NCBI GenBank assembly: GCA_030710605.1
Contig: CP092879.1
Coordinates: forward strand, 47,264,576 to 47,328,575
Reading direction: 5' to 3'
Length of the DNA: 64,000 bases
From: Cordylochernes scorpioides
Taxonomy: Eukaryota > Arthropoda > Arachnida > Pseudoscorpiones > Chernetidae
The translations under genes were made by a program, and so were the position numbers. Position 1 is the first letter of the stretch. The number at the start of each line of letters is the position of its first letter. Under the pieces are notes generated by a model that was not told where the DNA came from, searched no databases, and was given only the letters and a program-made list of their open reading frames with translations. Shown here piece after piece: positions 1 through 11,990 of this stretch.

Positions 1-306
1 AACTATCTCTCATAAATTTTAATAATTGTTTTGAATAATATTTGTATTAATATTAATTTGTGTGATTTTTAAATAAATATTTCTTTCAATAAGTATTAAA
101 TTATTCATCACTGTTTTCTAATTTAGGCCTCGCCATCCAGCGTTGTGACTCAATTCTACTGATCACTGCAACAAAGGTATTGATTTATCAATTTATAATT
201 TTCAAGTCAGTTTCCAGCATTACTGTAAAGCTAGGAGCTTTTAGTTCAGGTTAAGCCATCGGGACCTTGAATTGTCTTTTTTTTTCAAATTTAAGACAAG
301 ACAACA
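1..306 (+). repeat. Bel/Pao 5' LTR, 3' portion
   Basis: The window opens inside the LTR. By comparison with copy 2 (19441-19902) the LTR ends in ACAACA at 306, followed by three bases and a TGG-initial putative primer-binding site, TGGCGCAGTCGACAGGAT. I could not assign the primer tRNA with confidence. Confidence 0.7.
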
Positions 307-389
307 TTTTGGCGCAGTCGACAGGATACAGATTGAAGAATTACTGATTACACAAAGGTGCAACTGTGAACCAGTGATTACTTCTCAGG

Positions 390-1486
390 ATGGCTGACCA
401 ACCAGTTAGTAGTGCTGAACTGAAAAAGCTTAGGACGCCAGTGCGTGCAAGGTTCACCAAGGCGTTCAATGAGCTCGAAACAGAGATCAAGAAGAATGAA
501 GTCAAGAAAGCAGATGTAGAGAAAATCCTCCGCCGATTCCAGGCCCACCATGAAAAGCTTTCAAAATTGAACATGAGGATGGAAGAAGCTCTGCTACGAG
601 AATCAGCGTCTGAAGACATTTTCACTTCCGAGTACGAATCTGTTTGTGAGTACGAAGATAATTTCAGTAACATTATGACTGATTACGAGGCTCTTGCGGA
701 AAAGGATGACGTTAGTACAATCAGCGGCACAGCAGCAATGAACTATCAACTACCGAAGCTGGAGTTTAAGAAGTTTGGGGGAGAACCAAGAGAATGGATT
801 ACATTCTGGAGTCAGTTCAGCACGATTGACCGGATCCACAGATGCCTCCAGAAACTAAGTTTCAGTATCTCTTTCAAGCCACCGCCGAGAACTCCGAGGT
901 AAGAGAAGCAGTCGAGAGTTTTCCACCGAGTGCCGACAACTACTCTAAAGTCATCGAGTATATCAAATCACGTTTTGGAGAGGATGAAATGCTTGTTGAG
1001 ATTTATGTACGTGACCTGCTTCAGAATGTGCTTCAGAATGTGAGAGCCGAAGGTAAGATGTCTGTAGGGAAGTTTTACGATAGACTGGAGACACAACTGC
1101 GAGCATTAGAAACATTGGGCGTCGCTCGTGACAAGTTTGCGGCTATGCTGTACCCACTCGTCGAATCAGCGCTACCAGAGGACACCCTTAGAGTATGGGA
1201 ACGAAGTCAATATACGGTGAGCGGAAGAGGAGTACAGGATAAGTTGACACAACTCATGACGTTTTTGAAGACAGAAGTGAAGGGCGAGAGTCGAGTGAAT
1301 ATGGCCAAAGCAGCGTTCAAGATCGACAACAATCAAGATGCGAAGGATGATCGATCAAACAGGAAATCTCTTTCTAAGAAGAATACTGGAAGTAAAATGC
1401 CGACGGCTACTGACCTCGCCAACACCACTCAGATGCGAAACAACTGCATCTTTTGTGGGAATGGTCACCCGAGTCAAGAATGCTAG
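390..1486 (+). pseudogene. Bel/Pao Gag region, copy 1
   Basis: This is the Gag region of the Bel/Pao element, carried in two overlapping open stretches (390-902 and 842-1486). The N-terminal part is a helical, charged region followed by the conserved block around FGGEPREWITFWSQF, typical of Bel/Pao Gag (DUF1759-like). The C-terminal part has a CX2C-type zinc knuckle beginning CIFCGNGHPS. It would form the capsid-like particle in the cytoplasm. The ATG at 390 lies about 60 bp after the primer-binding site, as expected. It is treated as a fossil. Confidence 0.75.
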
Positions 1487-1498
1487 AGTGGACAGCGG

Positions 1499-4178
1499 AT
1501 GCATCTACCAGAGAAGAAAAATAAGGCAAAAGGGAAGAATGTTTGTTTTTGGTGCCTGCTTCCTGGCCACGGATTCAAGAAATGCCGGATTAAGCCACGT
1601 TGTCCTGTCTGCAGAGGGAAGCATTACCCCATTATGTGTCCTACTTTGGAAGCCCAGAAGACTTCTCATCTCCAAAAAGCGGAACTAAAGGTTTCAGGGG
1701 AAAGTCCTGCAACAAAGCAAGAGACCGCCAATCAATTCACGCCAACAACTTTAAACAACGCTACCGTGGGAGGAGTCTATCTACAAACTCTGATAGTCAA
1801 GATAAACGAACCAAAGGGGAAGCATAATGTTCGAGTGTTGCTTGACTGTGGATCCCAGCGGTCCTATATTTCAAAGAGAATGGTGGACGCACTGGGCCTA
1901 AAGAGAGTGCAGCAAGTTACACTTACCCACAATCTGTTTGGAGGCGGAGAAATTCGTCAAAAGAAGCACAATGTGTACAAAGTAAACGTTTCCAGCCTCA
2001 ACAACGAATACATGGATAATCTCAAATTCTTGGATCAGGAAGTAATTTGCGGACACATCAGTCAAGTACAGGATCATACTATACTCAATGAGTTAAAAGC
2101 TCGAGGGATCAACTTGACTGACATATGCCAAGGTGAAGAGATATCAATCCACATGTTGATTGGTTCAGACTTGCTTAGCAGCATTCTGACAGGCAGAATG
2201 CAAATATTGCAAAATGGAGTTGTGGCAACAGAAACCAAGTTGGGGTGGACAGTAATGGGACCAGCAATAGGGAAAGACATGGAAGATTCATGCCTGATCG
2301 TGACTTCATTTCACGTTAACAGTTTCGACGTTCAGGATTTATGGAAATTAGATGTGCTTGGCTTCATGGATGCAGCAGAAACAAAATCTAGGAAAGATTT
2401 AATCGAAGCCTCCAACACTCATTTCAAGGAAACTGTGAAACGAGACGAAAGCGGAAGGTACATCGTGTCACTACCATGGATAGCTGGACATCCACCAGTT
2501 CCAGTCAATCGCCGAACTACAGAAAATAGATTGCTGACTACAACAAGGAATGTCCAGGGCAAGATGCTGTATGAGAAGTATGATACTATTTTTGAGGAGT
2601 GGGAAAATGAGAAATTTATCGAGGAAGTTGAGGATAAATGGGAGGAGTGCAGTTATCTTCCTCATCGCCCAGTGCTCAAGGATAGTCACACCACTCCTAT
2701 TCGTCCAGTATTCGACGCAAGTTGCAAGAAAAAGGGGCTCCCATCATTAAATCAATGTCTGGAAAAAGGAGACAACCTGATTGAGCTCATTCCTGATTTT
2801 CTCTTGCGGTTTAGACTTGGAAAGTATGGCATCATTGCAGACATACGAAAAGCTTTTCTCCAGATTCAGGTTCGAGAAGAAGATCGTGAATTCCTTCGGT
2901 TCTTTTGGTGGAAAAAGGACCAGAAGACACTAAAATTTTACAGGCATTGCCGAGTAGTCTTTGGCCTTACCTCAAGTCCTTTTCTGCTAGCTGCAACCAT
3001 TAAGTATCATTTGAGCCTGCCGCAGTTTCAAGATAATAGGTGCGCAGAACTTCTTGCCCGAAGTTTTTACGTCGACAACTACATTCTTAGTTTGTCATCT
3101 ACACATGATGTCAAAAAAATTGATCAAGGAATCCTCCGACATCATGATGCAAGCCAAATTCGAGTTACGAGACTGGATGTGGAATGAACCTGGAATCACA
3201 GAACAAGATCCAGCCTCTATTTTGGGTATGAAATGGCACCTTCAGACTGACACTATTGCCATTAATGTGCAGTCATTGAAAAATATAGATCAAGAAAAAT
3301 CAATCACAAAGAGAAGTATCTTGTCAGCCTGCCATCGCATTTTTGATCCGATTCAATTTACCTGTCCAGCTACAATCAAGATTAAGAAGATGGTTCAAGA
3401 TGCTTGGAAGGAGAATAAATCATGGGATGAACCGCTGAACGAAGACAGACGGGTTGAGTTCATAAAATGGAGGAAGCAAGCTTTAGAATTGGATCAGATC
3501 AAGATACCTCGATGGATCTTACCTATCAAAGGAAGAACAACATTGCACGTGTTTTGTGACGCTTCAGCTATAGCGTACGCAACAGTGATCTTCATGCGAA
3601 TAGAGAATGCGTCAGTCATAGTAGTGCGATTCGTTGAAGCAAGAAATCGACTGTCAACTATTAAGAGGATCACGATTCCACGACTGGAACTATTAGCCTG
3701 TTTGATTGGAGCACGACTGTTGGTGCATGTTCTGGAAAATTCAGAAGAAAGTCCGGAGAAGATTCAATGTTGGACAGACTCCAGTCCTGCCCTATACTGG
3801 ATACAACAACAAGAGAATTGGGCTCAGTTCGTTTCCAACCGTGTCAAGGAGATCACAACACTTACGAAGAGTGAAGATTGGAACCATGTCGCAGGGGAAC
3901 ACAATCCAGCAGATCTCCCATCCCGTGGTGAATCCCCATCGAAATTCACAAAATCAGGATGGTGGGAGGGACCAAAATGGCTTCAGGAAACGAAAGAAGA
4001 CTGGCCAGTATCAAAAGTACAGTATGATCTGGAAGCCATTGAAGAAGAGAGGAGGAAGACTGTGGTGGCTGGATTTGTAGCCAAAAAGCCCGAGGAGAAT
4101 CCATGGTATCTGAATCTATACGAGGGAAAACGTGAAGTGACTCTAACACAAATACTGAGAAACGCAAACGACTCCTGA
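1499..4178 (+). pseudogene. Bel/Pao Pol region (zinc knuckles, protease, RT, RNase H), copy 1
   Basis: The product begins with cysteine/histidine knuckles (CFWCLLPGHGFKKC, CPVCRGKHYPIMC). A retropepsin-like site LLDCGSQRSYIS follows, then Bel/Pao RT (TTPIRPVFDAS, ADIRKAFLQIQV, a YVDN-type active-site box) and RNase H (VFCDASAIAYATVI, CWTDSSPALYWI). It would cut the polyprotein and copy RNA to DNA. The integrase is not part of this stretch, because a Gypsy LTR follows at 4182. This copy is more broken than copy 2. Confidence 0.8.
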
Positions 4179-5739
4179 AGGTGTTGTTTTCCCGTTTTTG
4201 GATATATGGGAAGGGAGCATGTAAGATGTGACTTAGTAAAAATTTTCTTACTTAAATGTGTAAGTGTGACATTTCGATAACAGTGTCGTTACCATTATAG
4301 GCATAGCGTGTGATATAGAGGTAAACAATGTAGCTTGAGCATCTAAAATTATAATTGGGAAAATGAAATAACATATAGTATGTGGGATAGATGTATTCCT
4401 GAGATTACATAGTGCCAGAGCACACCAAAATTTGTTTCCAAGCTACCGTGGGAGAAGTCCCTGAGAGGTGCAGATATGGGGGGAGCTGTTGACAGATTCC
4501 TTCCTGGAATGTATAGAGCGTCGGGTGTCCCGACGCTAACAAGGCCTCTGGTATGTGAAATTCCAATGTCCACCCCCCCTTTCTACGAAAGAGAGATAAT
4601 GGTGGGGCCCCTCGGGTTTCAACTATCTTTTTAAGAGACTTCTTATAAAAGAAAGTCCTTTCTTGACTTTATCCGCGAAATCTAGTACAACTTTATTCTT
4701 TTACTATTCTCTCTCAATACACTTGTCTGGCACCGATCTCTTCTAAAATTATCCTTAGTCATTTGTCGCATGTACTGTGTAACACACACACACACACACA
4801 CATCCATGGAATCATTATTAAATTAGATAACCTATAAAAGACACCTTCTGGAGATTTAACAACCCACTGAAGACGCTGGGAACTATTTCAGAGAGGGAAA
4901 TTATAGCAATAGATCTCTATAATTTCTACAGATCAATTGTAAATAGATTCATACACAAAAGATATAGTGAGGAAAGTTTTAGGACAGATGTGTAAAGAGA
5001 TCCCTCATTAAACTAAGGCTCACGTGTACTTGGGAAAAAGGAGGGAAACACAGGCAGGAGAACTGGTTTTTTTTGATCACAGTGGGTATGGCAGGCACTT
5101 TCGACAATGTATGTTGGCCAGCAATTATTAGAGGACTTGATTTTTAGTAGTATTCCCTCCAAATAGGTAAGAATCATTCAATATTTCATTTAAACAGTGA
5201 AAGAAGGGCAAATTCCTCATATGGAAATACAAATATTACTAAAATCTGACAAAGAGATACATACCCTCAAGGCAGCCCTAATAAAGTCATATTTGCAGCT
5301 GTTGCTGTATTAAAGTATCACAGCAAAGGTACAGTACACAACTCCATTCCATCAGAGTCGGTAGTTCTATATTCCAATACAATTTGTAATAATAAGATGT
5401 GGGGGTAGCACCATAAAACAAAAGAATGAAATATGTATGAGAGGAAACAAAAAATTCTCCATATAAGTTATATACTAGATATTTATTCAAAATAATCAAA
5501 TTTAGGGAACATTTCTATACTGGCGAGATAAGCTATTTATATAGTGATCTAGATAGAGGTGACTTGAAGTTATAAATTTGCCTTTATAAAGGGGAAAGCC
5601 TAGATCTCCATCTATTCTGGCGAGACAAAATATAATAACCCTATCAATTTCTTTTTTTTAAGTTACTTAAAGCCCTTTAGGGCCCATGCGAAATATTAGT
5701 TTCTGCTCAAAAAGGGGGGTACTAAGCCATAATGGCAAA

Positions 5740-5930
5740 GAGGCTTACCTTTTCCCGAAAGCGCCTGCGAAAGTCTGGTCTCCTCCCCTCTGCGTCTCGA
5801 GCCTGACTGTAGGCTGCCCTTCTGACTGTTCGACTCTGATTAAATCTGAATTCTTTTGGCAAAGAAACCCTCTTTTATCCTTGCCTCTCTCCATTTTCAT
5901 TCGCTGCTCGCGCCAAAGTTTCTATTGGTT
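5740..5930 (-). promoter_or_regulatory. Putative LTR promoter and splice donor of Gypsy A (copy 1)
   Basis: On the minus strand a CCAAT box (5924-5928) is followed about 45 bp later by a TATA-like GATAAAAGA (5871-5879). About 125 bp further is a consensus splice donor, AAAGGTAAGCC, with GT at 5747-5746. The same trio appears in the other LTRs of the family, including the diverged solo LTR at 36222-38745, which suggests conserved function. The start site is not directly visible. Confidence 0.45.
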
Positions 5931-6166
5931 GGCATTTTCATTCGTCGAAAGAAAACACGCACGTGATCATGACCACGCCTCCAATTTACCGTGTTGCCGC
6001 GAGAGAAAAAAAAAAACATTGTAGATTGAAAAACAAATTAATTCCTTTAGGAAATTAAATAATATATATATTCCGAGTATTAAAAAAATTATTGATTTAA
6101 ATGTTTATATGATAAATTATTTTCTTTTGGTCACCTCTATCTAAATATTAAATGAGGGGCATATAT

Positions 6167-6417
6167 CGTCCCTACAACTGCAAACTATCGAATGTGAAAA
6201 ATTCAATTTTTCAGATTCGACTTTTAATCAAACTAATAATAAGAAAAAATAAAATTTTTGTAAAGAAGGTAGATAAGATTGTTAGTATATAATATATACT
6301 AACAATCTTATCTACCTTCTTTACAAAAATTTTATTTTTTCTTATTAATAGTTTGATTAAAAGTCGAATCTGAAAAATTGAATTTTTCACATTCGATAGT
6401 TTGCAGTTGTAGGGACG
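6167..6417. mobile_element. Foldback MITE (copy 1)
   Basis: This 251-bp element is almost wholly a palindrome: arms of about 120 bp starting CGTCCCTACAACTGC and meeting at an AT-rich centre near 6292, with about one mismatch. It is flanked by ATAT on both sides. The related LTRs at 51856-60233 and 36222-38745 lack it and show the uninterrupted target GCATATATGTAC. It is a non-autonomous DNA transposon with no coding capacity. I cannot assign the superfamily from the termini. Confidence 0.85.
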
Positions 6418-6646
6418 ATATGTACATATGGTACAGCAGCTTCCAGCACGGATGTCTCTGGATGTCACTGGTGTCTTCTTCTCCACCAGGCATCAGCTTT
6501 CGGCATGGAAGTCTGGTGTCATCAAGTGTCTAGGTTTCTGGGCAAAAAGGTAGTCTATAAGTCTATGTGGGAGGGAAGCCATGTATCCAGTTGATGTTGA
6601 TCATACATCTTCTGTTGGGGTATGATTACAAAAACGTACCCCAACA

Positions 6647-7492
6647 ATCCTCCCCCTGCCAAGTAATGGACAAATGCGTTTGTGCTACTCATTATTCATC
6701 TGCCTTTCATCAGTTACTATGAAAGCAGGCCCATTTCTAGCAAAATGCATTTTCCATTACTAGGTGAAGCCCAGATGTACCGAAACCTATAGGGAAAATA
6801 AGGCTAATCAAAATGATGGTATGTCATTCTAGATGTTTATTATTCTGAGTATTAGTGGGCATCGTGCATCCTGGCAAAGGGTTTCTTTTTATGTGTTATT
6901 ATACTGTCAGCACACTGTTATCAACATAGGCCATTGGGGACAGTCATATCATATGTATGGAAGTAAGCAAGGCCATCTGTCTTACCATTAATGGGTATAT
7001 ATACCACCCTTCCACTTTCTTCTTTGGCCTTGAGGAGTAGGCCATCCTTGTGGTAAGTCCTCTCACCCCATCCTTGCCTCTTGAGGTGCTGCACCCATTG
7101 CTACCTTCTTTCTGCTAACAATACAGTTAGAACATTTCCCTATTTCCTATTATATATAAAAAAAAATTGGGCGCCAAGAAGTCGTTTAGAAATAACTGAC
7201 TAGTCCAACTCCTAAAACATGCCAGCATCTTTATTTAAGTACCAATCAAGACATTCGTGTGGTATAGTTATATATATACAATCAAAGGAAAGGATAATTA
7301 TAGTTAGCTGAAAGAAATATCTTGGTACATAATGATTAGCCTATGACATGATGACTTTTGCTAAAAATAAAAAAAAATACAGAAAACAAAATTATGAAAA
7401 TAATTATTAAATAAGGCACGAAATATGTGATGATAAAATGAATCCTTCCATGTTATATGATGAGTATAATATATATATATTGAAGTAAACAT

Positions 7493-7536
<44 letters not shown>

Positions 7537-7805
7537 GATAGTGATTAAATATGTTAAGATATAAGTGATAAAAATCATCCCATGATAGATGACAAAAGAA
7601 AACTACTACAAAATTATATATGATGACAAAATATATATACATATACAAGTAAGGCGGATAAAAGACAATAAGGATAAAATAGATCATACCTTGAGGGAAG
7701 AATAAGCCATGACAACATGTTAAAAAAAATCGCATCATGGTAGGTAAATATTATTAATATCATGAATATCAAAAGAAAATTGTTGAAATAGATAATATAT
7801 GATTA
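6647..7805 (-). other. Gypsy A 3' non-coding region (copy 1)
   Basis: This begins with the polypurine tract complement (6647-6660). No convincing gene is seen. On the minus strand around 6950-7140 there are short stretches reminiscent of retroelement Pol (for example GLLLKAKEESGRVVYIP), too weak to name. A (TA)n microsatellite lies at about 7495-7533 and is shorter in copy 2. Confidence 0.5.
7495..7533. repeat. (TA)n microsatellite
   Basis: A pure TA dinucleotide run. The matching run in the duplicate (near 27092-27120) is visibly shorter, so this is one of the few differences between the two copies. Confidence 0.9.
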
Positions 7806-8283
7806 TCTATATTAATAAAATGCAAATTTCATAAGTGTTGTTCACTAAAAACTTTCGTTACAATGCATCAATTTCGACCAAATTTTCAACATTTATGTAA
7901 AACGAGATGGAGCAGGTTTTGCTTAACATCAAAATATTTTTCCTAACTTTAACATGCGTAACTTCGCTGTTATCGATTAAATACAAAAAAATCAACAGAG
8001 TTAATTTTATTTATATATAAATACAAAAAAAAATTCAGCAATTCATTCAACTCAATCTAAAAAAATATTCAAAACAAGCAATTTTAAGATAACACCATAT
8101 GTAAAACAGTCGGCCAAGAAAACAACAACGATATTACATCTTTCTCACATATTCACACACAATCTCGATTAATAATTAAAACTAATCTTTAACATTGTTT
8201 ATTATACTTCATAATATATAATATTCGTTAGGCAAACTTTCACTCGGATAAAACCCGGGCGAAGCCTGGTACACATCCGCTAG
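7806..8283 (+). mobile_element. Non-autonomous Helitron (copy 1, uninterrupted)
   Basis: The element starts TCTATATTAATAAAATG and ends with a GC-rich hairpin (CCCGGGCGAAGCCTGG) ten bases before a terminal CTAG. It is inserted between A (7805) and T (8284). The TC start, subterminal hairpin, CTRR end and A/T target are Helitron hallmarks. The 478-bp interior has no ORF, so it would need RepHel protein from elsewhere. The same element at 27393-33270 is split by Gypsy B. Confidence 0.8.
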
Positions 8284-10075
8284 TAATATAATATATGAAA
8301 TAAAATGAAATATAATATATATAATATAAAAAATAATAAAATATTGAATAAGAAAATGTAAACATAATATATATTTGTGCGCTGAAGGTTCAAGGTTTAG
8401 TATTTCAGTTAAGCTTTCAATCTTATCCAGTCTGGAATCACGAGTTGGTCACTGGGTAATATTCGTCTATCCCGATCCTACAGGAGGATGGGTTCCCTCT
8501 TGTGTGCTGGATTCCTCAAATTATAATACTCCCTCAACCCAGATGGGAACGTCATTTAGAATCTTGGTCAAATGGAGCATAGCCCAGACCTCTATTAAAC
8601 TACACAGTCCATTTAAATCTAGGGTGACAACCGTATGAAGAGAATTTTTTCTGTTTGGCAGAGCGACTAATCAATTTCTCCTATTTTGTTTGCGGCTCCA
8701 TTTACCTTGTCTCTGGGGTGTGCACAGTTCAGCTACCTCTCCCCCTTCCAAGAAATTCATATTACTTTCATCTACTAATATACTCTTTATTCATTGACCT
8801 GAATCCTATTAATCTACATCTTAACAATTTGAATCTCATCAATCTGAAATTTTGGTTCTTTTACAAATTCCTTCAGAATTCTACTCCCTGTATAACTGTA
8901 CTTAATTCTACTGTCCTCAATACAACACTTCTAAAACTTTGACTCATTGGCTCGTTCTGGCGTCTCGTTCGCGGTCCTTGTAGTTAACTAATACTTTAAA
9001 ATCTTATCCTAACATGGAACGAGTTTATACTCGTTGAAGGTCCTATTAAATACTTATTCTGCCTCTCGAATCGGTCTTATGCTCGAATTCATTCCAACAA
9101 AACGTATGGCAGGGCGAATCCTTTATTAGAAGAAAATTTCCGCTAGCTATGGGGAATCAAACTGGTACCAAAAAAAAATATCAATAGACGGAAACTACTT
9201 CGTCTAGAATAACTGGGCAATCTCTGCCTACATGCCAATCTTACAGGACCTCCCGTCTGAAACACCCTCGCTCCAGCCACGCTAAAAGCGTCGAAAACTA
9301 CGGTGTCAGATCAGTTACTCAAGGTCGCGCCGTTATGCCCCAGGCTATACGGCATGGCTAAAACAAATCCCCCATCCTGCATAAAATTCAATCTATACCT
9401 CTTCGCTTCCTCTTGCGAGGAGGAGATGAGTGGGCTGTCGGCTTGATCCTTGCCTCCCACTATCCCCAAGTCTGAGGGTCGGGATAGGGATCATTTATCC
9501 ACAATCCTTAGAATTCAAGCTAAACTAAAATAAAAGAAAATCAAAGGAAAATTATACCCCCTAACGAGGGACCTAACAAAAGGGAGCGAATATTTTCTAA
9601 CTAGATAGAGTTGTAGTTGTCCTGTGAGGCTTCCGATCCTAACAAATAAAGAAATCAAAATTAAACAAAAGATCATATTAGAGTCCTTAACCCTATTCTA
9701 ATGTATTTTGGGCTCACAATATAATAGTTTTTAACCTTCTCATCATTTATTCCACTTCGCATTCATACAAAAAGAAAAAAAAAAACTCAGTCACTGTGGG
9801 CATTCATTCTAAAGTTAAAAGCTGCTATAGAAGCCAAAATACTCAATTATCATTCTCAATAAGCCTTAACACAATAATGAAATATTCCAGGACAAAAATG
9901 TGAAATCAAATAAAAATGATAAAAATAAAAAAATTGGGAACTAAAGCCCTAGGTTATTCAGAAGAAATGCCTCTGTACAAGCTCTATATAAACTAATACA
10001 TTATACTCACTAAATGGTTGTTAACAATAATTGTTGACAAGTCTAAGTAATCTGGAAGCTAACCTACCTAAAAAA
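8284..10075. other. Unassigned non-coding stretch (duplicated)
   Basis: About 1.8 kb with no recognisable gene; the longest open frames lack any family signature. It is probably the interior 3' part of Gypsy A, because in copy 2 the same stretch (33271-35059) lies between the Gypsy A 3' LTR and the end of its Pol. Confidence 0.5.
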
Positions 10076-11990
10076 CAATGTTGAAAAAGAAGGGGCTTAG
10101 CGGTGCCCCTTGTGCAACACCCAGTACTGTGTGCGCGGTGAGAGTGGAGTTCCAGGCTTTGTAGATCACTTTCCTGTCTCTGAGAGAGCTTGCAGAAAGT
10201 TGTATAAGCTCTTCTGGACAGTTAAGGTCCCGGAGGCCTTGAATGATGGTATGTCTTTGAACCGTGTCGAAGGCATGGCTAATGTCCAAGCTTATTGCCA
10301 CTGTCTTTCTCCAGTGCTTCAGGCCGTCGTTGATAAAGTTGATTGAATCAAGGGCTCCTTCTGCCGAACGCCCAGGGACGAAGCCAAATTGCATGGGCGA
10401 GAACCAGCCATGCTGGTCTGCTAGCCATTGCAGCCTCGCTAGGATGCATCGTTCAAAAACTTTGGCTAATGTGTTGATCATAGTAATTGGACGGTATTTG
10501 TCCAGTGGGTTGGATGAGATGGAGTTTTGTTTGGGGATGAGAACCAGTAGTCCAGCTTTCCAAGGGGTTGGGAAGTGTCCGAGGCGCAGGCATTTGGTGA
10601 AGATTTGCGATAAGAGTTCATGCAGTGCTGGTCCACCGAGGAGTACGCACCTGACTCCAAGTCTGTCGGGACCTGGGGACTTTCTCCATCCACATCGTCG
10701 GATCGCGCGGAAGATTTCATCCGCTGTGAAAGCCGGTTCTTGGTTAAAGGTTGGGAGCCAGTCCACTGTTGGTCTTGGCACAGTCCAATCTGTTGGAAAG
10801 TAGTTCTGAAGTACCTCTCGACAGGTTTCCTCTGAGGTTATTGGGGTACCATCTTTGTGTTTGAGCAGAGGTGGCCCTAAAGAGCCTCTCCGACCTTTGG
10901 AGATATAGCGGTGAATTGAGCTCCATGCGGCTGAGGAGACCTCTTGGCGCAGTGATATCCAGGATAGACGCTTTGCTCGCCTTATAGCCGCTTTGAGTTT
11001 ATTGTGGCAGGCTCTGTAAAGGCCTTTGAAGAAGCTCCTGGTGGGAAAGAAGGTGTTTTGGGAGCAGCGGCGGAGAGCCACTACAATATTGCGGAGCTTA
11101 GAAAGTTCTTTGTTCCACCAAGGTTTTGATGATCTTGGTGACTTGGACTTCTTCTTCATAGATGCATCGCAGGCCTCTTGGAGACAGGTGGTGAGGAGAA
11201 TAACTGCTTCGCCAATATCTCCTGGGGTAAGTGCGGTCTGGAGGCGTGAGGCCACGTGGTGGAGCGTGTTCCCTAGGAAAGCTGCAAACGCTGCTTCCAG
11301 ACATGAAGACTCGACCCACGAACTGGTGGGCTCCGAAGGTAGGATATTTGAGAAATTGGTAAGGATTGGGAGATGATCTGAGAAGGCCATCTCCTGGAGA
11401 CAAACTCTAGTGGCATGGATGGCGAGGAAGCTTGATGCTAGGGTGACGTCTATGGAGGAGCGCAGGGCCCCGTTGGACCAGGTATAAGGTGTTGGACCAC
11501 CCAGAAAGTGTAGGCCCATTAGTGAAGCGGAGGCCTCCAAACTAGCTCCACGAGTGTCGCGGACGGTTCCGCTGCCCCAGGTTGGAGAGTGGGCATTGGC
11601 ATCCATGCCAAGGATGCACGGGAAGGGAGTTATATTTAGAGTATGTTCCAGAGTTGGTAGGAAAGTGTTTTCTGATGCACTGTTATGCCAGTATGCTGAG
11701 GCAATGACGACCGCTTGGCTGCCTAATCGAATCAGGGCAGTGACAATGTTGGGGTCATTAGAGCTGAGTGGGATGGGGTTGAGGTCTGCTCGAATAACAA
11801 GTCCCGCAGGGGTGTAGTTATCATTGGGGATGAAGGTGACGAAATTTGAGTCAGGCCATTTGAAATTCTTTGGTAATTCTTGTAGAAGAATGGCGTCTAT
11901 TCTTTGTTCTGCTGCTATGCTGTAGAGTTCGAGTACCGCAGAAGGTGATTTTCTGAGATTGGCTTGGAGAACTTTGAAGGATCTAGTCAT
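10068..11990 (-). pseudogene. LINE ORF2: endonuclease plus partial reverse transcriptase
   Basis: The 640-codon frame starts with an apurinic-like endonuclease domain (about residues 5-215): VLQANLRKS at the start, the catalytic glutamate in LLQELP, GMDANAHSPTWGS and the C-terminal SDHLPIL. The RT domain begins near residue 400 (KSPGPDRLGVRC, then YRPITMINTLAKVFERC, LDISHAFDTV, GVAQGAPLSPFFFNI). It ends before the YADD active-site box, with the stop supplied by the flanking duplicated DNA. The intact protein nicks target DNA and primes cDNA synthesis; this one cannot. The ATG overlaps the end of ORF1 by 8 bp (ATGACTAG), an arrangement compatible with termination-reinitiation. Confidence 0.85.

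Larger units (their letters stand above)
1..4181 (+). mobile_element. Bel/Pao LTR retrotransposon, copy 1 (partial, broken)
   Basis: Parts in order: the end of a 5' LTR (1-306), a putative primer-binding site (310-327), a Gag region with zinc knuckles, an aspartic protease, reverse transcriptase and RNase H of Bel/Pao type. The element is interrupted at 4182 by the LTR of a minus-strand Gypsy element, so its 3' part is not here. It is broken, with a few breaks besides the Gypsy insertion. Near-identity to copy 2 suggests a recent duplication rather than two transpositions. Confidence 0.85.
4182..6646 (-). repeat. Gypsy A 3' LTR, duplication copy 1
   Basis: Read on the minus strand, the LTR begins TGTTGGGGTACG and ends AAAACAACA (TG...CA). 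It is preceded on its 5' side by a purine-rich tract (6647-6660 complement, GGCAGGGGGAGGAT), marking it as the 3' LTR of a minus-strand element. At about 2.47 kb it is a very long LTR. AAGG at 4178-4181 is the TSD; its partner is at 60234-60237. It contains a foldback MITE and a (CA)n tract. It lacks the ~665-bp block found in the 5' LTR at 51856-60233. Confidence 0.85.
1..10075 (+). repeat. Segmental duplication, copy 1
   Basis: The whole stretch recurs from 19596 to about 35059 in the same order and orientation, with only a handful of substitutions plus length changes in poly-T, (CA)n and (TA)n tracts. The second copy additionally contains a 5.4-kb Gypsy element and its 4-bp TSD, so this copy shows the empty site near 8012-8018. 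The shared sequence ends at an A-run near 10071-10075, where LINE sequence begins. The left end lies outside the window. It may be a real duplication or an assembly duplicate of two haplotypes. Confidence 0.9.

Noticed and set aside
341-673. Minus-strand 110-codon open frame over the Gag start
   Set aside because: It is antisense to the Gag coding region, has no family signature and is duplicated only because the block is duplicated.
4784-4803. (CA)n tract as a regulatory element
   Set aside because: It is simple-sequence length variation, absent from the related 5' LTR.
6167-6417. Hairpin as a microRNA precursor or terminator
   Set aside because: TSDs and empty sites show it is an inserted foldback transposon.
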